This document shows positions 16,301-26,509 of a stretch of DNA of 64,000 bases, piece by piece. Numbering within the stretch: the first letter of the stretch is position 1; every line of letters begins with the position of its first letter. The notes under the pieces are model-generated. The model was not told where the DNA came from. It searched no databases and saw only the letters and a program-made list of their open reading frames with translations. The translations under genes were made by a program, and so were the position numbers. This DNA comes from Desmodesmus armatus (Eukaryota > Chlorophyta > Chlorophyceae > Sphaeropleales > Scenedesmaceae): NCBI GenBank assembly GCA_007449985.2, contig VIIQ02000176.1:59085-123084 (forward strand), read 5' to 3'.

Positions 16301-19300
16301 ACGCCTACTAGCACTACTGACATGAAACTGTTTGCTGTGTGGTTGCAGTTGGTCAACAAGGCAGCGGCCAAGTACGACCAGATGCAGCTGACATCATTCC
16401 TAGATGCAGCAGCCAACGGAGACACAGACGTAGTGCAGGACATGCTGCGGCAAGGCATGAACCCAAACACGGCAGACTATGATGGCCGCACAGCCCTGAT
16501 GATTGCTGCCTACAAGGGACGCAAGGTGGGTGCAGGGGTTGCTAGCTTTGTCTTTCGGTGGTGAGGGCAGGTGTTGATCGTTCTTCTCCTTGGTTGTGTG
16601 TGCAGGCGTCGCTTGTTTGCCGTGATGCGTGACGGGCATGTGCACCCCCAGCCTGTTGACTTGTCTCATCTTTTGCTCGCTGTACGGAGCAGTCTTCATG
16701 CCCAGTGGGTCAGGGCTCTGTTTTTCAAGAGCCGCACGGCTGTATCCCCCAACCCTGAGGAGATGCACCGGGGCTCACTCAAGTTTGCGTCGCTGCTCAT
16801 GTGCTGATGTGTGCCGTACACAATGTCTGCCGCGCATGCAGGATGTGGTGCTGGCGCTTCTGTTCTCGGGGGCGAACACCTCCCTCAAGGACGCTCGGGG
16901 CTTTGATGTCATGATCGAGGCTGCGCGGGGCAACCGGGATGATATTATCGAGGTCTTGAGGCGCAGCGGAGCCAGGACTGGCATCAGCATCATGTTGCAG
17001 GTATGACTGGTATGATATGGGGGCCTGCATCAGGGGTGCTTTGTGCTATCTGCTGTTGTTGCATCTGTGCTTCTTATGCGGCCCTCCAAACATTTGCTTT
17101 GTGCTGCAACATGCATGGTTGCACGCTCGCTGGACAATTCATGTTAGGCAGCACAGAATCCTCATAGAAGAGGCCCGGGGTTGTGAGCCGCACCTCGTGC
17201 TGGGATGGAGACATTCGAATATACCAGTCATCAGACTGCAGTATGCTGAGCTCGGTGCTGTGTGCTTGCAGGCCTCTCTGCTGTGCAAGGCCACATACGA
17301 GGGCAAGTTGGACCGGCTGACGCTGCTGCTGAGGGCTGGCTGCGACCCTGACGCACACGACTATGGTGAGAGAGCAGCTAGGAATCGCAGGGTGTGAAAC
17401 TCGACTATGACGTCAGCGATTGAAATGTCACATCGATGGAATGCCAACTGCCATCCTGATTGAGCTCCTTCTGGTAGCCGTCTGGTGTGGTTGTACCACT
17501 TACGTGGAGGACCTCCAAGAAGCTGTTGTTTCCATGTCGGTGTTTGCTTTGAAGCAAGCGGCATGCCAGCGGCGCTGCTCATCATTGTTGCGGCTGCCTT
17601 GGCAGAGCATGTATGTCATTGCTGTTTGTGACGAGCTGTTCGTGCTGCTGCTGCTGCTGCTGCTGCATGTTGATAGATGGTCAGACGGCGCTGCATGTAG
17701 CGGCAGCAGAAGGCAGCTTGGCTGCGGTGAGTAGGTTGGCAGCCCACCCTTCCCCCCAATACGCTTGCTATATCAAAGCTGTGGGCATTGCGCCTTTGGA
17801 GCTGGCACTGTCACTGCCTTGTCTGTTCAAATGTCAGCGCACCAGTAGTGCTGCTTGAGGTGCAGCAGAGCGCAGTGCAGTGGTTCAAGCACACGTGCGT
17901 GTTCTTTGGCAAGACACGTTCAATGTAGACTCACCAAGCAGCCAAGCACAGGACATGGGGACGTGCCCTACGCTACCGCATCATAGCTCACATGTGTTTT
18001 TTCTGTGCTGCACTATTTGTGACCGCCTGCCCATGCCCTCAGGCGCGTGTGTTGATCCATTCTGGTGCCAGCCTATCCATCAAGGACCGCTGGGGGTACA
18101 ACCCGCTGGATGTAGCACACAAGGTGAGCTGGCATGCACCACAGACACACACACTCATGGCATGGGCAACAGCTGCAACAGCAGCACAAAATCAGGCTGC
18201 CGTTGCTAGCGTCGTGTTTCCTACCGCTGGATGTAGCACACAAGGTGAGCTGACATGTGCCACCTACACACATGTCCTCAGGGCTGGTGGATAACTGACA
18301 TTCCAGTGGCCGCACAGCAGCTGCAGCAGCGTCATCCGTATCTGTAAGTCTCAGTCTGCATGCTGTGTTTTAGTCCGCCAGGACTCTGGCACCTGTGCAC
18401 AACGTGGCTTGCGGAGGTTTGCCGAGTCAGCTAGTGTGTGACCCCATGTGTTCAGTTCGCGTCCTGCATCCGCGCACAACGCCATGCCTGTGTGTCCTGC
18501 AGGGTGGGCGCCTCTGTTTCCCCGTCCCCCCTCTTCAATGCTGTGCCTGCTTTATAGCGCAGCCTCACAGCACCAGCGCTGGGCAAAGCAGTGTGACCCC
18601 ACGTACTGTGCATAACCCTATGCCTGTGTGTCCTGCAGGTTGGTGCTGCCCCGCTGGTGGAGTTCCTGACAGCGCAGGTGCCTCAGGAGGTAGCAGCGGC
18701 ATCAGCAGAGGGATGGAAGAGGGAGCGCACAGAGGCAGCACTGGCAGCAGCAAGGTGTGGGGGGTGTGAATGGGGCAGTGCTGCATGTGCATGGTTTTGT
18801 TGAGTGCTCCCTGTGTGCTTCCAGCACACAGACAACATGCAGGCAGGCTGGGAGAGGGCTTGCATGCACTGCGACCATGTGGGGCCACAAGGCGGTTGTT
18901 CGTCGTCTGATGACATAAAGCAGTCCTATGACCTGATGATGATGCAGCTGGTATGGCGACACCGCTGTTTCATTACTGATAAACCAATATGATGCTTGTC
19001 TGAAAGTCTCGTCACTCGCACTATGTGCCCACTTTCCATCAATGCCATCATAGGTACGGCGACACCGCTGCCTTGGGCCGTCTGCTAGGCCGTGGCTGCC
19101 CAGTCGACGCCCCCGACTACAAAGGCCGCAGCCTGCTGCATGCTGCCGTGCACAACAAGCAGGATGCACTCCCACCCGCCTTTTGATATCTCACAAATGC
19201 GTATTCTGATACAACAGGATGCAGCAACGAAGCTGTTGCACAGTTGACACATCACGTTGGCCAGGATTTCGTGCTGAAACCATGCACCCACCTTCCCACA

Positions 19301-21102
19301 TTACAATCACAGGTACGGTGACACAGCAGCTTTGGGTCGCCTGCTGGGTCGCGGCTGCCCAGTGGATGCTGCCGACTACGACGGCCGCAGCCTTCTGCAT
19401 GTGGCCGTGCACAACAAGCAAGAGGCGATCGTCAAGCAGCTGCTGGCCGCAGGGGCGGACCCCAACATTGGCGGCAGGGGAGGAGGCTGCCCTCTGTTGG
19501 AGGCTGCAATGGAGGGCAGCACAGCCATTCAGGTGGGCGGGGTGGGGGGTAACCAGATTGAAATGCGTCCTGACTAAACCGAAAGGTAGCTGCCAACAGG
19601 GTAACTGCCCCGGTAAAGATGAGACACACGATTTGGTGTGCCAATTTCACCTATTCTTTTGTGTTGCTGCTTGTTGTGCGATGTGCGTGTTGTGTGCCCG
19701 CAGTCTGAGTTGATGTCAGCGGGCGCTCGGCTGGGCCTGCCCAGCACAGATGAGGCAGCTCTCCTGAGCACAGTGCTGCATGCACGCAGGTAATGGTGCA
19801 CATACTCTGTCAGAAGTTCCAAGGGGCAGCCTGCTTGGCTGGCTAGTGTCAATGTGTGGCGGCCTTCGTCCCAGTAACAGTGTCACACTGTGTGGCATGT
19901 CAGACGCTCGGCAGCCTGCCTTCATCAGTTGTTTGCACAATTATGTTGCCTCTGAACTCTTATGGCTGTTACACGATCAGTAAAAACACCATCAGCATCA
20001 CTTTGGCGCCTGGGTCGCAACTTGTTGGCCAACAAGCATTTTTGGTTTTCAGTTGCAGCTAGCTGCAATGAACGCACATGACTGCATGTGTGGCAACAAT
20101 CACACCAGGTTGCATTTGTCTCACAAGGTACCCCACTGCATGTTTTTCATGGAGGTCTCACTGCTGTTGTTTGTCTGCTTTTGCCGCCCCTGCAGGCACG
20201 ACCAGCTCTTGGCGCTGTTGACTGCTGGTGCTGACCCTGCTGCAGCAGACTATGACGGCCGTACCCCACTGCACATTGCTGCCAGCCTGGGTAGGTTGCT
20301 GCATCGGCATTCAGGGGTTGGTCGTCTGCTGGATGCATTGGCATGTTTCCTTTCCCCAGCTTCTGCGTCATGGAAGAACCTAGCTGCTGTGACGCAACAA
20401 ACGAATCCCAATGCATCACAAGGTGGCCTCTGTCTGTACCGCATCACTGAACGCCAATCTGTCAGGGTAAGATGTTCTTTCTTCAAAAGCCAACTGCTAT
20501 ACTTTGCTCTCGCTTGATCCTGCCCATTGCCATCTCCTTCCCAGGTGACGTGGGTGCGCTGCAGCTTATGGCTGACGCCCTCGCCGACAGCGGCATTGAG
20601 CGCCTCACCAACGTCAACTGGCAGGCCAAGGACCGCTGGGGCGACACACCGCTGCAGGTCAGAGGCTGCTCTTTGCAATGGGTTTCAGTATGACTGAGTT
20701 GCAGCGCACAATATGCGTCGCGCAGCTACACAGTGTGTGGGCCCGCATCCTTTGTGCGGGGATTTCCAACCCCCCTTGCAAGTGCCGTTCACCCGACTGT
20801 GCTTGCAGGCATGCCAAGTGGCAAGTGATAGTGGGCAGGCAGACGGCATTGTATGTTGCTGTTACTGATGCTAGTACCAACTTGGAGGGACTGTTACAAG
20901 CAGTCAGCAATGTCGTCATGCCGCGCTCACCGTGCTGTGCTGTGTTGTGCTGTGCTGTGCTGTTATCTTGCTGCAACAGGAGGCGCAGCGAGCGGGTCAC
21001 ACAGAAGCAGCTGCGTTTCTCAAGAAGCAGATCCAGGAGCAGCAGCATCAGCGGCAGCAACAGCACCAGCAGCCGGCCGGCAAAGCACTAGCAGGCGCGT
21101 GA
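4249..21102 (+). CDS. Plant-type voltage-gated K+ channel with CNBD and ankyrin repeats, about 31 exons
   Basis: Plasma-membrane potassium channel of the Shaker/AKT-SKOR type (inferred). Exons: 4249-4451, 5144-5463, 5991-6094, 6377-6469, 6808-6957, 7176-7392, 7785-7912, 8435-8482, 8703-8823, 9282-9356, 9820-9894, 10345-10497, 10990-11044, 11504-11614, 12068-12432, 12796-13020, 13373-13524, 13861-13939, 14226-14716, 14998-15742, 16349-16525, 16842-17000, 17272-17365, 17677-17726, 18043-18123, 18639-18754, 19313-19532, 19704-19789, 20196-20290, 20545-20657, 20980-21102. All phases match from exon 2 on; exon 1 ends in phase 2 but exon 2 needs phase 1, so a small exon is missed or exon 1 is wrong. 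S1 is in exon 4, S2 in 5, S3-S4 in 6 (RYIALLSLLRLGRMYR), S5 in 7, and the filter TLGYGDVTP is split across exons 8/9. The C-linker is in exons 10-12, CNBD in 13-18, ankyrin repeats in 21-30, and a Gln-rich tail ends in TGA. Total about 1,740 residues, longer than plant relatives because of disordered inserts. Confidence 0.92.
7499..7548. repeat. Three tandem copies of a palindromic 16-bp unit
   Basis: The unit ATCTCTAGAGATAAC(A) repeats three times just after the exon-6 donor of the K+ channel. Each unit contains the perfect palindrome TCTCTAGAGA. A short TTATAC array at about 7732-7753 precedes the next acceptor. Confidence 0.85.
8868..8948. repeat. Hairpin-forming inverted repeat in a channel intron
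   Basis: ACCCATCACACA at about 8870 is followed after an 8-base loop by its complement TGTGTGATGGGT. A third arm, CCCATCACACACAC, lies at about 8935. The structure begins about 45 bp after the donor that follows the pore exon (8703-8823). Confidence 0.7.
10280..10323 (+). repeat. (GCT)n microsatellite before a channel acceptor
   Basis: About 14 uninterrupted GCT triplets end 21 bp upstream of the acceptor of channel exon 12 (10345) and may act as its polypyrimidine-like tract. GGGTGGGT arrays lie in the next intron at about 10578-10624 and 10827-10880. Confidence 0.9.
10698..10733 (+). repeat. Decoy copy of the channel exon-12 3' edge
   Basis: The real edge at 10464-10497 (ending ...CTGTTCCTGCCAAAG then GTGTGT) is repeated at 10698-10727 as CTGTTCCTGCCCAAG then GTGTGT, about 230 bp downstream. 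The copy has a usable donor but no acceptor of its own. Confidence 0.7.
16101..16280 (+). pseudogene. Two decoy copies of the first ankyrin exon's 5' part
   Basis: The functional exon starts at 16349 after GGTTGCAG and reads LVNKAAAKYDQMQLTSFL. Near-identical starts with their own CAG acceptors occur at 16101 (after GTGGCTGCAG) and 16226 (after GGTTGCAG, reading LVNKAAAKHDHMQ). Both diverge after 50-70 bases and lack the rest of the exon and a donor. The preceding intron ends are duplicated as well. The unit spacing is about 125 bp. Confidence 0.85.
18222..18249 (+). repeat. Decoy copy of the channel exon-25 3' edge
   Basis: CCGCTGGATGTAGCACACAAG followed by GTGAGCTG appears at the real exon end (18123) and again at about 18223-18243 with its donor intact, 120 bp downstream. 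Confidence 0.8.
18473..18510 (+). repeat. Decoy copy of the channel exon-26 acceptor region
   Basis: The segment ATGCCTGTGTGTCCTGCAGG precedes the real exon 26 (18639). It also occurs about 135 bp upstream with the acceptor AG at 18501-18502, with similar flanking GTGACCCCA(C/T)GT and GC(A/G)CACAAC boxes. Confidence 0.75.
18951..19245 (+). pseudogene. Decayed duplicate of the channel ankyrin exon 27
   Basis: The functional exon 19313-19532 reads RYGDTAALGRLLGRGCPVDA and continues as a canonical ankyrin repeat. A copy at 19054-19162 with its own TAG acceptor reads the same with a DY-K-GRSLLHAAVHNKQ segment. It is then interrupted by about 55 unrelated bases (containing an in-frame TGA) before resuming weakly near 19219. 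A third edge-only copy (GTATGGCGACACCGCTG) lies at 18951. Confidence 0.8.
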
Positions 21103-21445
21103 GACTGCCAATGGCAGGTCGCAGCTTGGCTGAGGAACAGCTTATGGTGCTCGCAACAGCTGCTTTGTTCAGAACCACATTGAAGAGCAGTGGCAGCAAC
21201 AGCAGTTGCAGCCGGCAGGCAAAGCACCAGCAGGAGCGTGAGATAGCAACCGGCAGGTCGCAGCTTGGCTGAGATACAGCCTATGCTCGCAAGCAGCTGC
21301 TTTTGTTCAAGAACCACACTGAAGAGCAGTGGCAGCGACAGCAGTTGCAGCCTTAAGGAACAGCAACAGCAGGAGCGTACGGCAGCCGCTGGTAGCGCAC
21401 AGCTTGGCTCTGGAACAGCCTAGGGTGCTGGTGTGCGGCAGCAGG
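21083..21445 (+). repeat. About 138-bp tandem repeat spanning the channel stop codon and 3' UTR
   Basis: Units start at about 21083, 21220 and 21359. Each repeats the exon-31 coding end, the GCGTGAG around the stop, a GCAGGTCGCAGCTTGGCTGA box and a GTGGCAGC(A/G)ACAGCAGTTGCAG box. The first unit carries the stop; the later ones are untranslated. Confidence 0.85.
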
Positions 21446-21900
21446 AGTTGCAGCAGGGGAATGAAATGCTGTAGGTTTGGGGGACGGCAAGGGGCCCGCA
21501 TGCTTTTGCGGATTCCGGGGTTTTCTCATGCTTTTGGGGGTGGGCAGTATGGTCTTGGGATGAGGTATGGTGGTTTGTTTCTTCAGGGGCTTTCCTTGAT
21601 AGTGCATCTGCACAGCGCGCAGGTGACTCCACAAGACGCATTGTGTGATGCAGTGCTCTGCAGGGTGCTATTGCTTGATGTGCTTGTGTGCTGGTCGCAA
21701 TCAGCTTTGCATATGTGAAAGTACTCGTACTTCGGGGATGTGGACTTGTGCTGTACACAACAAGTGGAAGAGGTTCAAAAATGATCTTATCTTCCCTACT
21801 TTGACGCATCATACGGTGCTCCCTCGGCTCCCATGTCGCTTTCTCTCTCTGTGTGGCCTGGAAGCTTGTTGCTGCTGCCTTCGGCTGTAAAGTATCCGGC
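21446..21900 (+). other. Probable remainder of channel 3' UTR
   Basis: No open frame resembles coding sequence. A TGTAA box at about 21886, the usual polyadenylation signal in volvocalean algae, is a plausible transcript end. The assignment is inferred. Confidence 0.4.
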
Positions 21901-23118
21901 ACTGGGGGGATTACGTGACCGTGTGTGTTATTGTGGGTTTGCTTGAATTATCGCTGAGCAGTGCTCTGCATCTATGTCCCACACAAGTTGTCGTGTGGTG
22001 TGTGTGGGTGACTCCACGGTGTGGGGTTTAGTGGTGCTGAGCATCAGGGCATGTCGCGTTTGTCCACATGCCATCCGATGGGCTTTTGCTGTGATGCCGC
22101 ATTGCCAGGCAATGCAATGGCCATGCATCCTGATGTCTGTCTGTGGCAAGTGGGTTTGGGGGTGGATGACCGACATTGCAAAGGACTGAGATGGCAGATT
22201 GTGTGTATAGGGGAGCATCCTGATCTGGTTGGTGCAGGTATTGTACAGCATGTGCTTGACGAGGGCGCCTGGGCCGTGCAACCACTCAACATCAAGCTGT
22301 GCTGCCACATAGTGCTGCAAGCATGGATGTGCATGTGGATAATGCACTGTGTGCCACTGCAGCCAATGGAGGTAACCCTCCTCCATGGTGTGTGGGCTTC
22401 ATCAAAGGTCGTGGCCATCGAAGCTTGTGGCTGAAATTGAACAAATTGATGCCAGATGTACCACTCTGTGTGCACATGGGACAGCCCTTCACCCCCACAC
22501 CTTTGACGGGCGGCATGCACGCAACTACAAATAGTGGGTGTGCTGTTGTTGGCTTTCTGGATGTGACAAGACTGTTTTGTGGTGCTGACTGCGTCGACAA
22601 CCTTTCTTGTTGTCAGCTGCCATGGCGGGGGTGTTGCTGCTGATGCATGATGAGCAGGCCACCCCCTTGGATGTCAAATGGAGTTGGTGATCTGCAGAAG
22701 CTGGTGCAATGCCGCTTCAGCGAGCCACACATACACACAGCAATTGTTGTCGCCCCACATCAATTATACAGTGGACCAAGATGGCCTGGCAGGACAAGTC
22801 GCGCACCACCTCAACCAGCGCCCAACACACTGCAGCTACACGCTTTTGCTGAATGCAAGATGATCCCCAAGAGTAAACGGCCTATGACATGGATTCTGAC
22901 ACGAACAGCTGCTCAACAGGTTGACACAGCTGAGCAGCACCCATGGTTCAACCAGCAGTGTTGCAGACACAGGTTCACAGGACAAACTCACACCCGCCTG
23001 GGCCCTACCAGACATCCCCAATATTATCACAAGCAAAAGCAAACGAAGTTATGAGCGCTGCATTCAGATTGGTGCTCAGATGGCCACACGTTAATTGTAA
23101 CGAATTTGAACAGGTGGG
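21901..23118. other. Unassigned stretch with no gene I can support
   Basis: Open frames up to about 150 codons exist on both strands (for example 22386-21928 minus and 22647-23054 plus). They are rich in Cys, His and Trp, do not share splice-compatible ends and match nothing I recognise. It could hold a decayed transposon or exons of a divergent gene. Confidence 0.3.
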
Positions 23119-23162
23119 CGTGACAGTTTTTCTGAAGTCCAGCGCCTACATAGGTCCAGCCC
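23119..23162 (+). repeat. Direct repeat flanking the hairpin array, left copy
   Basis: GTGACAGTTTTTCTGAAG...GCGCCTACAT(A)GGTCCAGCC here is repeated as a slightly longer version at 24114-24168, on the other side of the hairpin array. Confidence 0.7.
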
Positions 23163-23235
23163 CACCGCTACCTCACCAACGAGTCCTATACTTTGTTGCT
23201 CGATAAATAATATTCTCATACTCATTTCGTCTGCA

Positions 23236-23940
23236 AGGGGCTGGCTCCCCTGAGGAGCTGACCTGCACAGCAGTAGCTTGAACTCCCCTGTGGAGTTTCG
23301 CCCGACTGCCCTGAGCAGTAGAGCAGCAAACCAAAGCTCCCCTGTGGAGCTTGCTGATGCTGTCCTGTGCAGCAGACAACTCCCCTGCGGAGTTTCGCCC
23401 TACTGCCCTGAGCAGTAGAGCAGCAAACCAAAGCTCCCCTGTGGAGCTTGCTGCTGCTGTCCTGTGCAGCAGTAGCTGGCAAACACTCCCCTGTGGAGTG
23501 TCACTCTGTTGCTCTCTGCAGCACATAAACTCCCCTGTGGAGTTCGCTACTGCTGCTCTGTGCAGCAGTCGCCAGCAAACACTCCCCTGCGGAGTGTCAC
23601 TTTGCTGCTGCCCTGTGCATCCAAACTCCCCTGTGGAGCTTGCTACTGCTGCTCTGCGCAGCAGTAGCCAGCAAACACTCCCCTGTGGAGTGTCAGTCTG
23701 CTGCTGCCCTATGCAGCAAAAAAACTCCCCTGTGGAATTTGCTACTGCTGCCCTGCGCAGCAGTAGCCAGCAAACACTCCCCTGTGGAGTGTCAGTCTGC
23801 TGCTGCCCTATGCAGCAAAAAAAACTCCCCTGTGGAGTTTGCTACTGCTGCCCTGCGCAGCTGTCGCAACAAACACTCCCCTGTGCAGTGTCACTCTGCT
23901 GCTGTGCGCAGTAAAACTCCTCTGCGGAGTACTTTCTGGC
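23236..23940. repeat. Palindromic hairpin minisatellite array
   Basis: About fifteen copies of a short perfect or near-perfect inverted repeat (AACTCCCCTGTGGAGTT alternating with ACACTCCCCTGTGGAGTGT) are spaced 40-60 bp apart. They are separated by CTGCTGCCCTG(C/T)GCAGCAG, itself an inverted repeat, giving a higher-order unit of about 97 bp repeated roughly seven times. A plus-strand ORF of 187 codons (23351-23914) runs through the array, but its sequence simply follows the repeat. The array is flanked by direct repeats. Origin unknown. Confidence 0.85.
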
Positions 23941-24113
23941 TCAAGCCTCACCACATCAACAACATGAGGAAAAGCCCACCCTGATGATCCGGCTTGGTCA
24001 CTGCCAAGCTGGTGAAGGGTGCCCATTCTGAGCTTGCCTGGCTGGCTACCACAGCAGCGGCACACGCTGCTGTGGGAGGAAGTTCGATCCTTCCATGGTT
24101 CTTCAACTTGCAG

Positions 24114-24168
24114 CGTGACAGTTTTCCTGAAGTTCAGCCTGGTTCAGCGCCTACATTGGTCCAGCCAG
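24114..24168 (+). repeat. Direct repeat flanking the hairpin array, right copy
   Basis: This is the partner of 23119-23162. It immediately precedes the start of the dispersed element copy A, so the array and the element share a boundary. Confidence 0.7.
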
Positions 24169-24169
24169 G

Positions 24170-25880
24170 GGGCGGTAGGCAGGTGGTTGAGCCGGGGGGC
24201 CGAAGGCAGTGCCTGGTCTGAGTGTTCGAGTGTTGGCAGCTAAGAACAGGGCACTGGCGCCTCCGGGTCATCAACATATGTTTGTGGGATTGGACCCCAC
24301 TGCAGGGAGGCGGTGCCAGGGTGGGCTACAGCACACTGCAAGTTTTATTTTTTAATTATTATTTTTTAATACGTTTGATACGTTTTAATACGTTTTTATT
24401 TTTATTTTTTATTTTTAAACTTAATTCAAGCTGCAGTGCTGCGGCTACCTGCAGCGCACAGTGGCTGCAAGGTGGGAAGGGGTATTGTATACACTGAGTA
24501 CATATCCCAAGTGCTGTAGCAGAGGGGTGCCCCTGTGTGCTCAATCGTACTCATTGGCAAGGCGTTAGTAATGTTTTTTGATGCTGGGGGGACCTCAAGC
24601 GCTGTCACTCTAGTCACAGGCCTCACCAGCGGCTCTCCTGCCGTGCTGAATTCTCACATGCAAGGTTTGATGGTACATAACATCAAAAGTTCCACCAATT
24701 GTCTGTTCTTCTTAGAAAAGTATATACTGTGTACAGGCAGTGTGGGAGCCAGGAGGCATGATGCGCCACATGCCGTGCTGTGCAGCTCTACTCCAATACT
24801 GGGCCGACCTGATATGTAATATCGTAGCACATCAACAGCATCGAATTGGCGAAAGATGCAGTTGGTGCACCGAACGAAACATCGGCCAACAAACCGCCAC
24901 CCAAACCCAGTCGTAAATGTCAGAAAGACATGCACCCAAGACTCACTGCATGTTTTGTTTACTTTATTTTTCGGTCGCATTCAAGTTGAACAAACATTCT
25001 GCAGCTTACCGGCGCGTGTCCAGGTGCTGAGATGAGCTGCGTACTGTAGCGCTCAACATGTAATGCAGCACGTTGTGGCTGCTGGCCCCAACACAAGCAG
25101 TATAACGCCATAAAAATGATGGCAACAGCAAGGTGCTGGCGCAGCAGGCGCACTGCTGCGGCTGCTGGTGCTGCTGCTGCTACCTGTCAGCTCCAGTGAC
25201 AACAGCAGACAGCCACTGGCAACTGGTTACACCAGTACAACAGCAAGTACCTCCCACAGTGCGCAACCCCAAAGTATTCATGTAGGCAAGGCAATTGCAT
25301 CATGCGCAGTGTGCATTCAACGTACCGGCAAGCTGACACGTTGACATTGCTGTACACACTTTGCAGAGTCATCTTGCCCAAGACACAGAGAAACCTCGGG
25401 AGCCAGAGACATCATGACACTGGTCATGGAGAGCACCACATACATGCTTACAATCGTCGCCGCAGTCCTGCTAGGAGCCTACAGCAACGGCATTGCAAAA
25501 GCCGCTGTGGTGGCAGCAGCCGTGTGTGTCATAATAGCAGCTGTGAGTGTGGCGGCCCCCATTCTGACAGCCTGGATTTACCCGAAGGCGAAGTCTGTTG
25601 ACGCAGCTACCCAAACCCACCCTGATGATCTGGCTTCACCTGGCCTAGATTCCACCCAAAAACAGATGGTGCTGGCATATATACGGCAGGCATGGCCGTC
25701 TCAAATCCCAGAGACCATCAAGCCTTGATAGGGCCTACGTAGGCCATGTTTACATGATGTATCCAAGGCTGTATACAGGGCCTACATGGTGGCCAGCAAC
25801 AGGGAGTCCTTACAAGTCCTTGTACTGTTCATGTGCGGCATGTGTTTTTTTTCTTATTGGCCGCAGCACGTGTGGCTCAC
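24170..25880 (+). mobile_element. Dispersed 1.7-kb element, copy A (degraded)
   Basis: Most of this segment is closely similar, in the same order and orientation, to 58310-60115. Shared blocks include GAGTGTTCGAGTGTTGGCAG, a GGATTGGACCCCACTGCAGG box, a GTGTGCTCAATCGTACTCA box, a GCACATCAACAGCATCGAAT box and an entire small ORF. Copy A has an AT-rich insertion at 24345-24425. I see no terminal inverted repeats, LTRs or reverse transcriptase, so it is either a non-autonomous element or a segmental duplication. Confidence 0.65.
25414..25728 (+). pseudogene. Truncated copy of the element's small membrane ORF
   Basis: The first ~100 codons match the ORF at 59662-60204 at nearly every residue (MTLVME, then a long hydrophobic stretch, then DLASPGLDSTQKQMVL). 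A roughly 10-base insertion at about 25725 then introduces TGATAG. Downstream sequence still matches the intact copy up to about 25880, so the truncation is secondary. Confidence 0.65.
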
Positions 25881-25999
25881 TCAGTCCAGCATGAGTAGTA
25901 CCAGCATGTGGCGACAATGCGGGCCTGGCAGCAGCAGGCTTATTTATCGAATGTAATTCCTGTGATGCTGCAGCCAGGCGAGTGCACCGTGCACCCAAA

Positions 26000-26509
26000 A
26001 TGTTAAAGGATCTGCTGCAGGCGACTTCAGCATCAGGGTACACAAAGCTCATGCTGCGGTTGCTGGAGTTGTACCCGGCAGCAGCCCAGCAGCTGAGCGC
26101 AGAACAGGTTGAGATTCTGCTGCTGCAGCATATCGCATGGCAGTCGAACGAGACTGTTGATACAGATGATGAGAGGCCAAGGCTTTTGGGGGCTTTGTGG
26201 AAGCTGCCAGCTGTGTCTAGCTTGTCTGCGGATGCTATTGCTGATATTGCAGCAGCATTGATAGCAGCTGGTCACGTCCCAACTGTTTCAGAAGGCCCCG
26301 CAGACTTGCTGCGGTTGCCTGCCTGTGTGCAGCAGCCATCTTTGCTGCTGCTGAAGCTTTTGTCGAGTATCCGCACGGGTTTGACAGCAGCGTGGTCCGT
26401 ATACTACAGCAGTGAGGTCCTCCAGCTGCTTCTGCACGCTGTCCATGGTCGAACCGTCTCGAAACCGGGACTGATGAGCAAACGTACGTGCTTTGTGGGT
26501 TATAGCTAG
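26000..26509 (+). CDS. ORF with helical LPA-x-QQLS-type repeats, family not named
   Basis: The ATG at 26000 opens about 170 codons. Residues 20-130 contain roughly three degenerate units of about 37 residues, each with a leucine-rich helix then a (L/Y)PA..(Q/S)(Q/S)LS turn: YPAAAQQLSAEQVEILL, LPAVSSLSADAIADIAAAL, LPACVQQPSLLLLKLL. Such units suggest an alpha-solenoid. The last ~25 codons read antisense through the 5' end of a BTB-gene relic, so the natural C-terminus is probably lost. It is likely a gene fragment and may derive from the same family as the BTB gene at 39.2-40 kb. Confidence 0.45.
   Translation: MLKDLLQATSASGYTKLMLRLLELYPAAAQQLSAEQVEILLLQHIAWQSNETVDTDDERPRLLGALWKLPAVSSLSADAIADIAAALIAAGHVPTVSEGPADLLRLPACVQQPSLLLLKLLSSIRTGLTAAWSVYYSSEVLQLLLHAVHGRTVSKPGLMSKRTCFVGYS

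Noticed and set aside
22647..23054. 135-codon plus ORF possibly from a transposase
   Set aside because: No catalytic motif, terminal repeats or paralogous copy in the window; left as unassigned.
23351..23914. 187-codon plus-strand ORF with repeated LPCGVS/SPVEF units
   Set aside because: Codons follow the palindromic satellite exactly, there is no non-repeat portion, and unit length is not kept for protein reasons.
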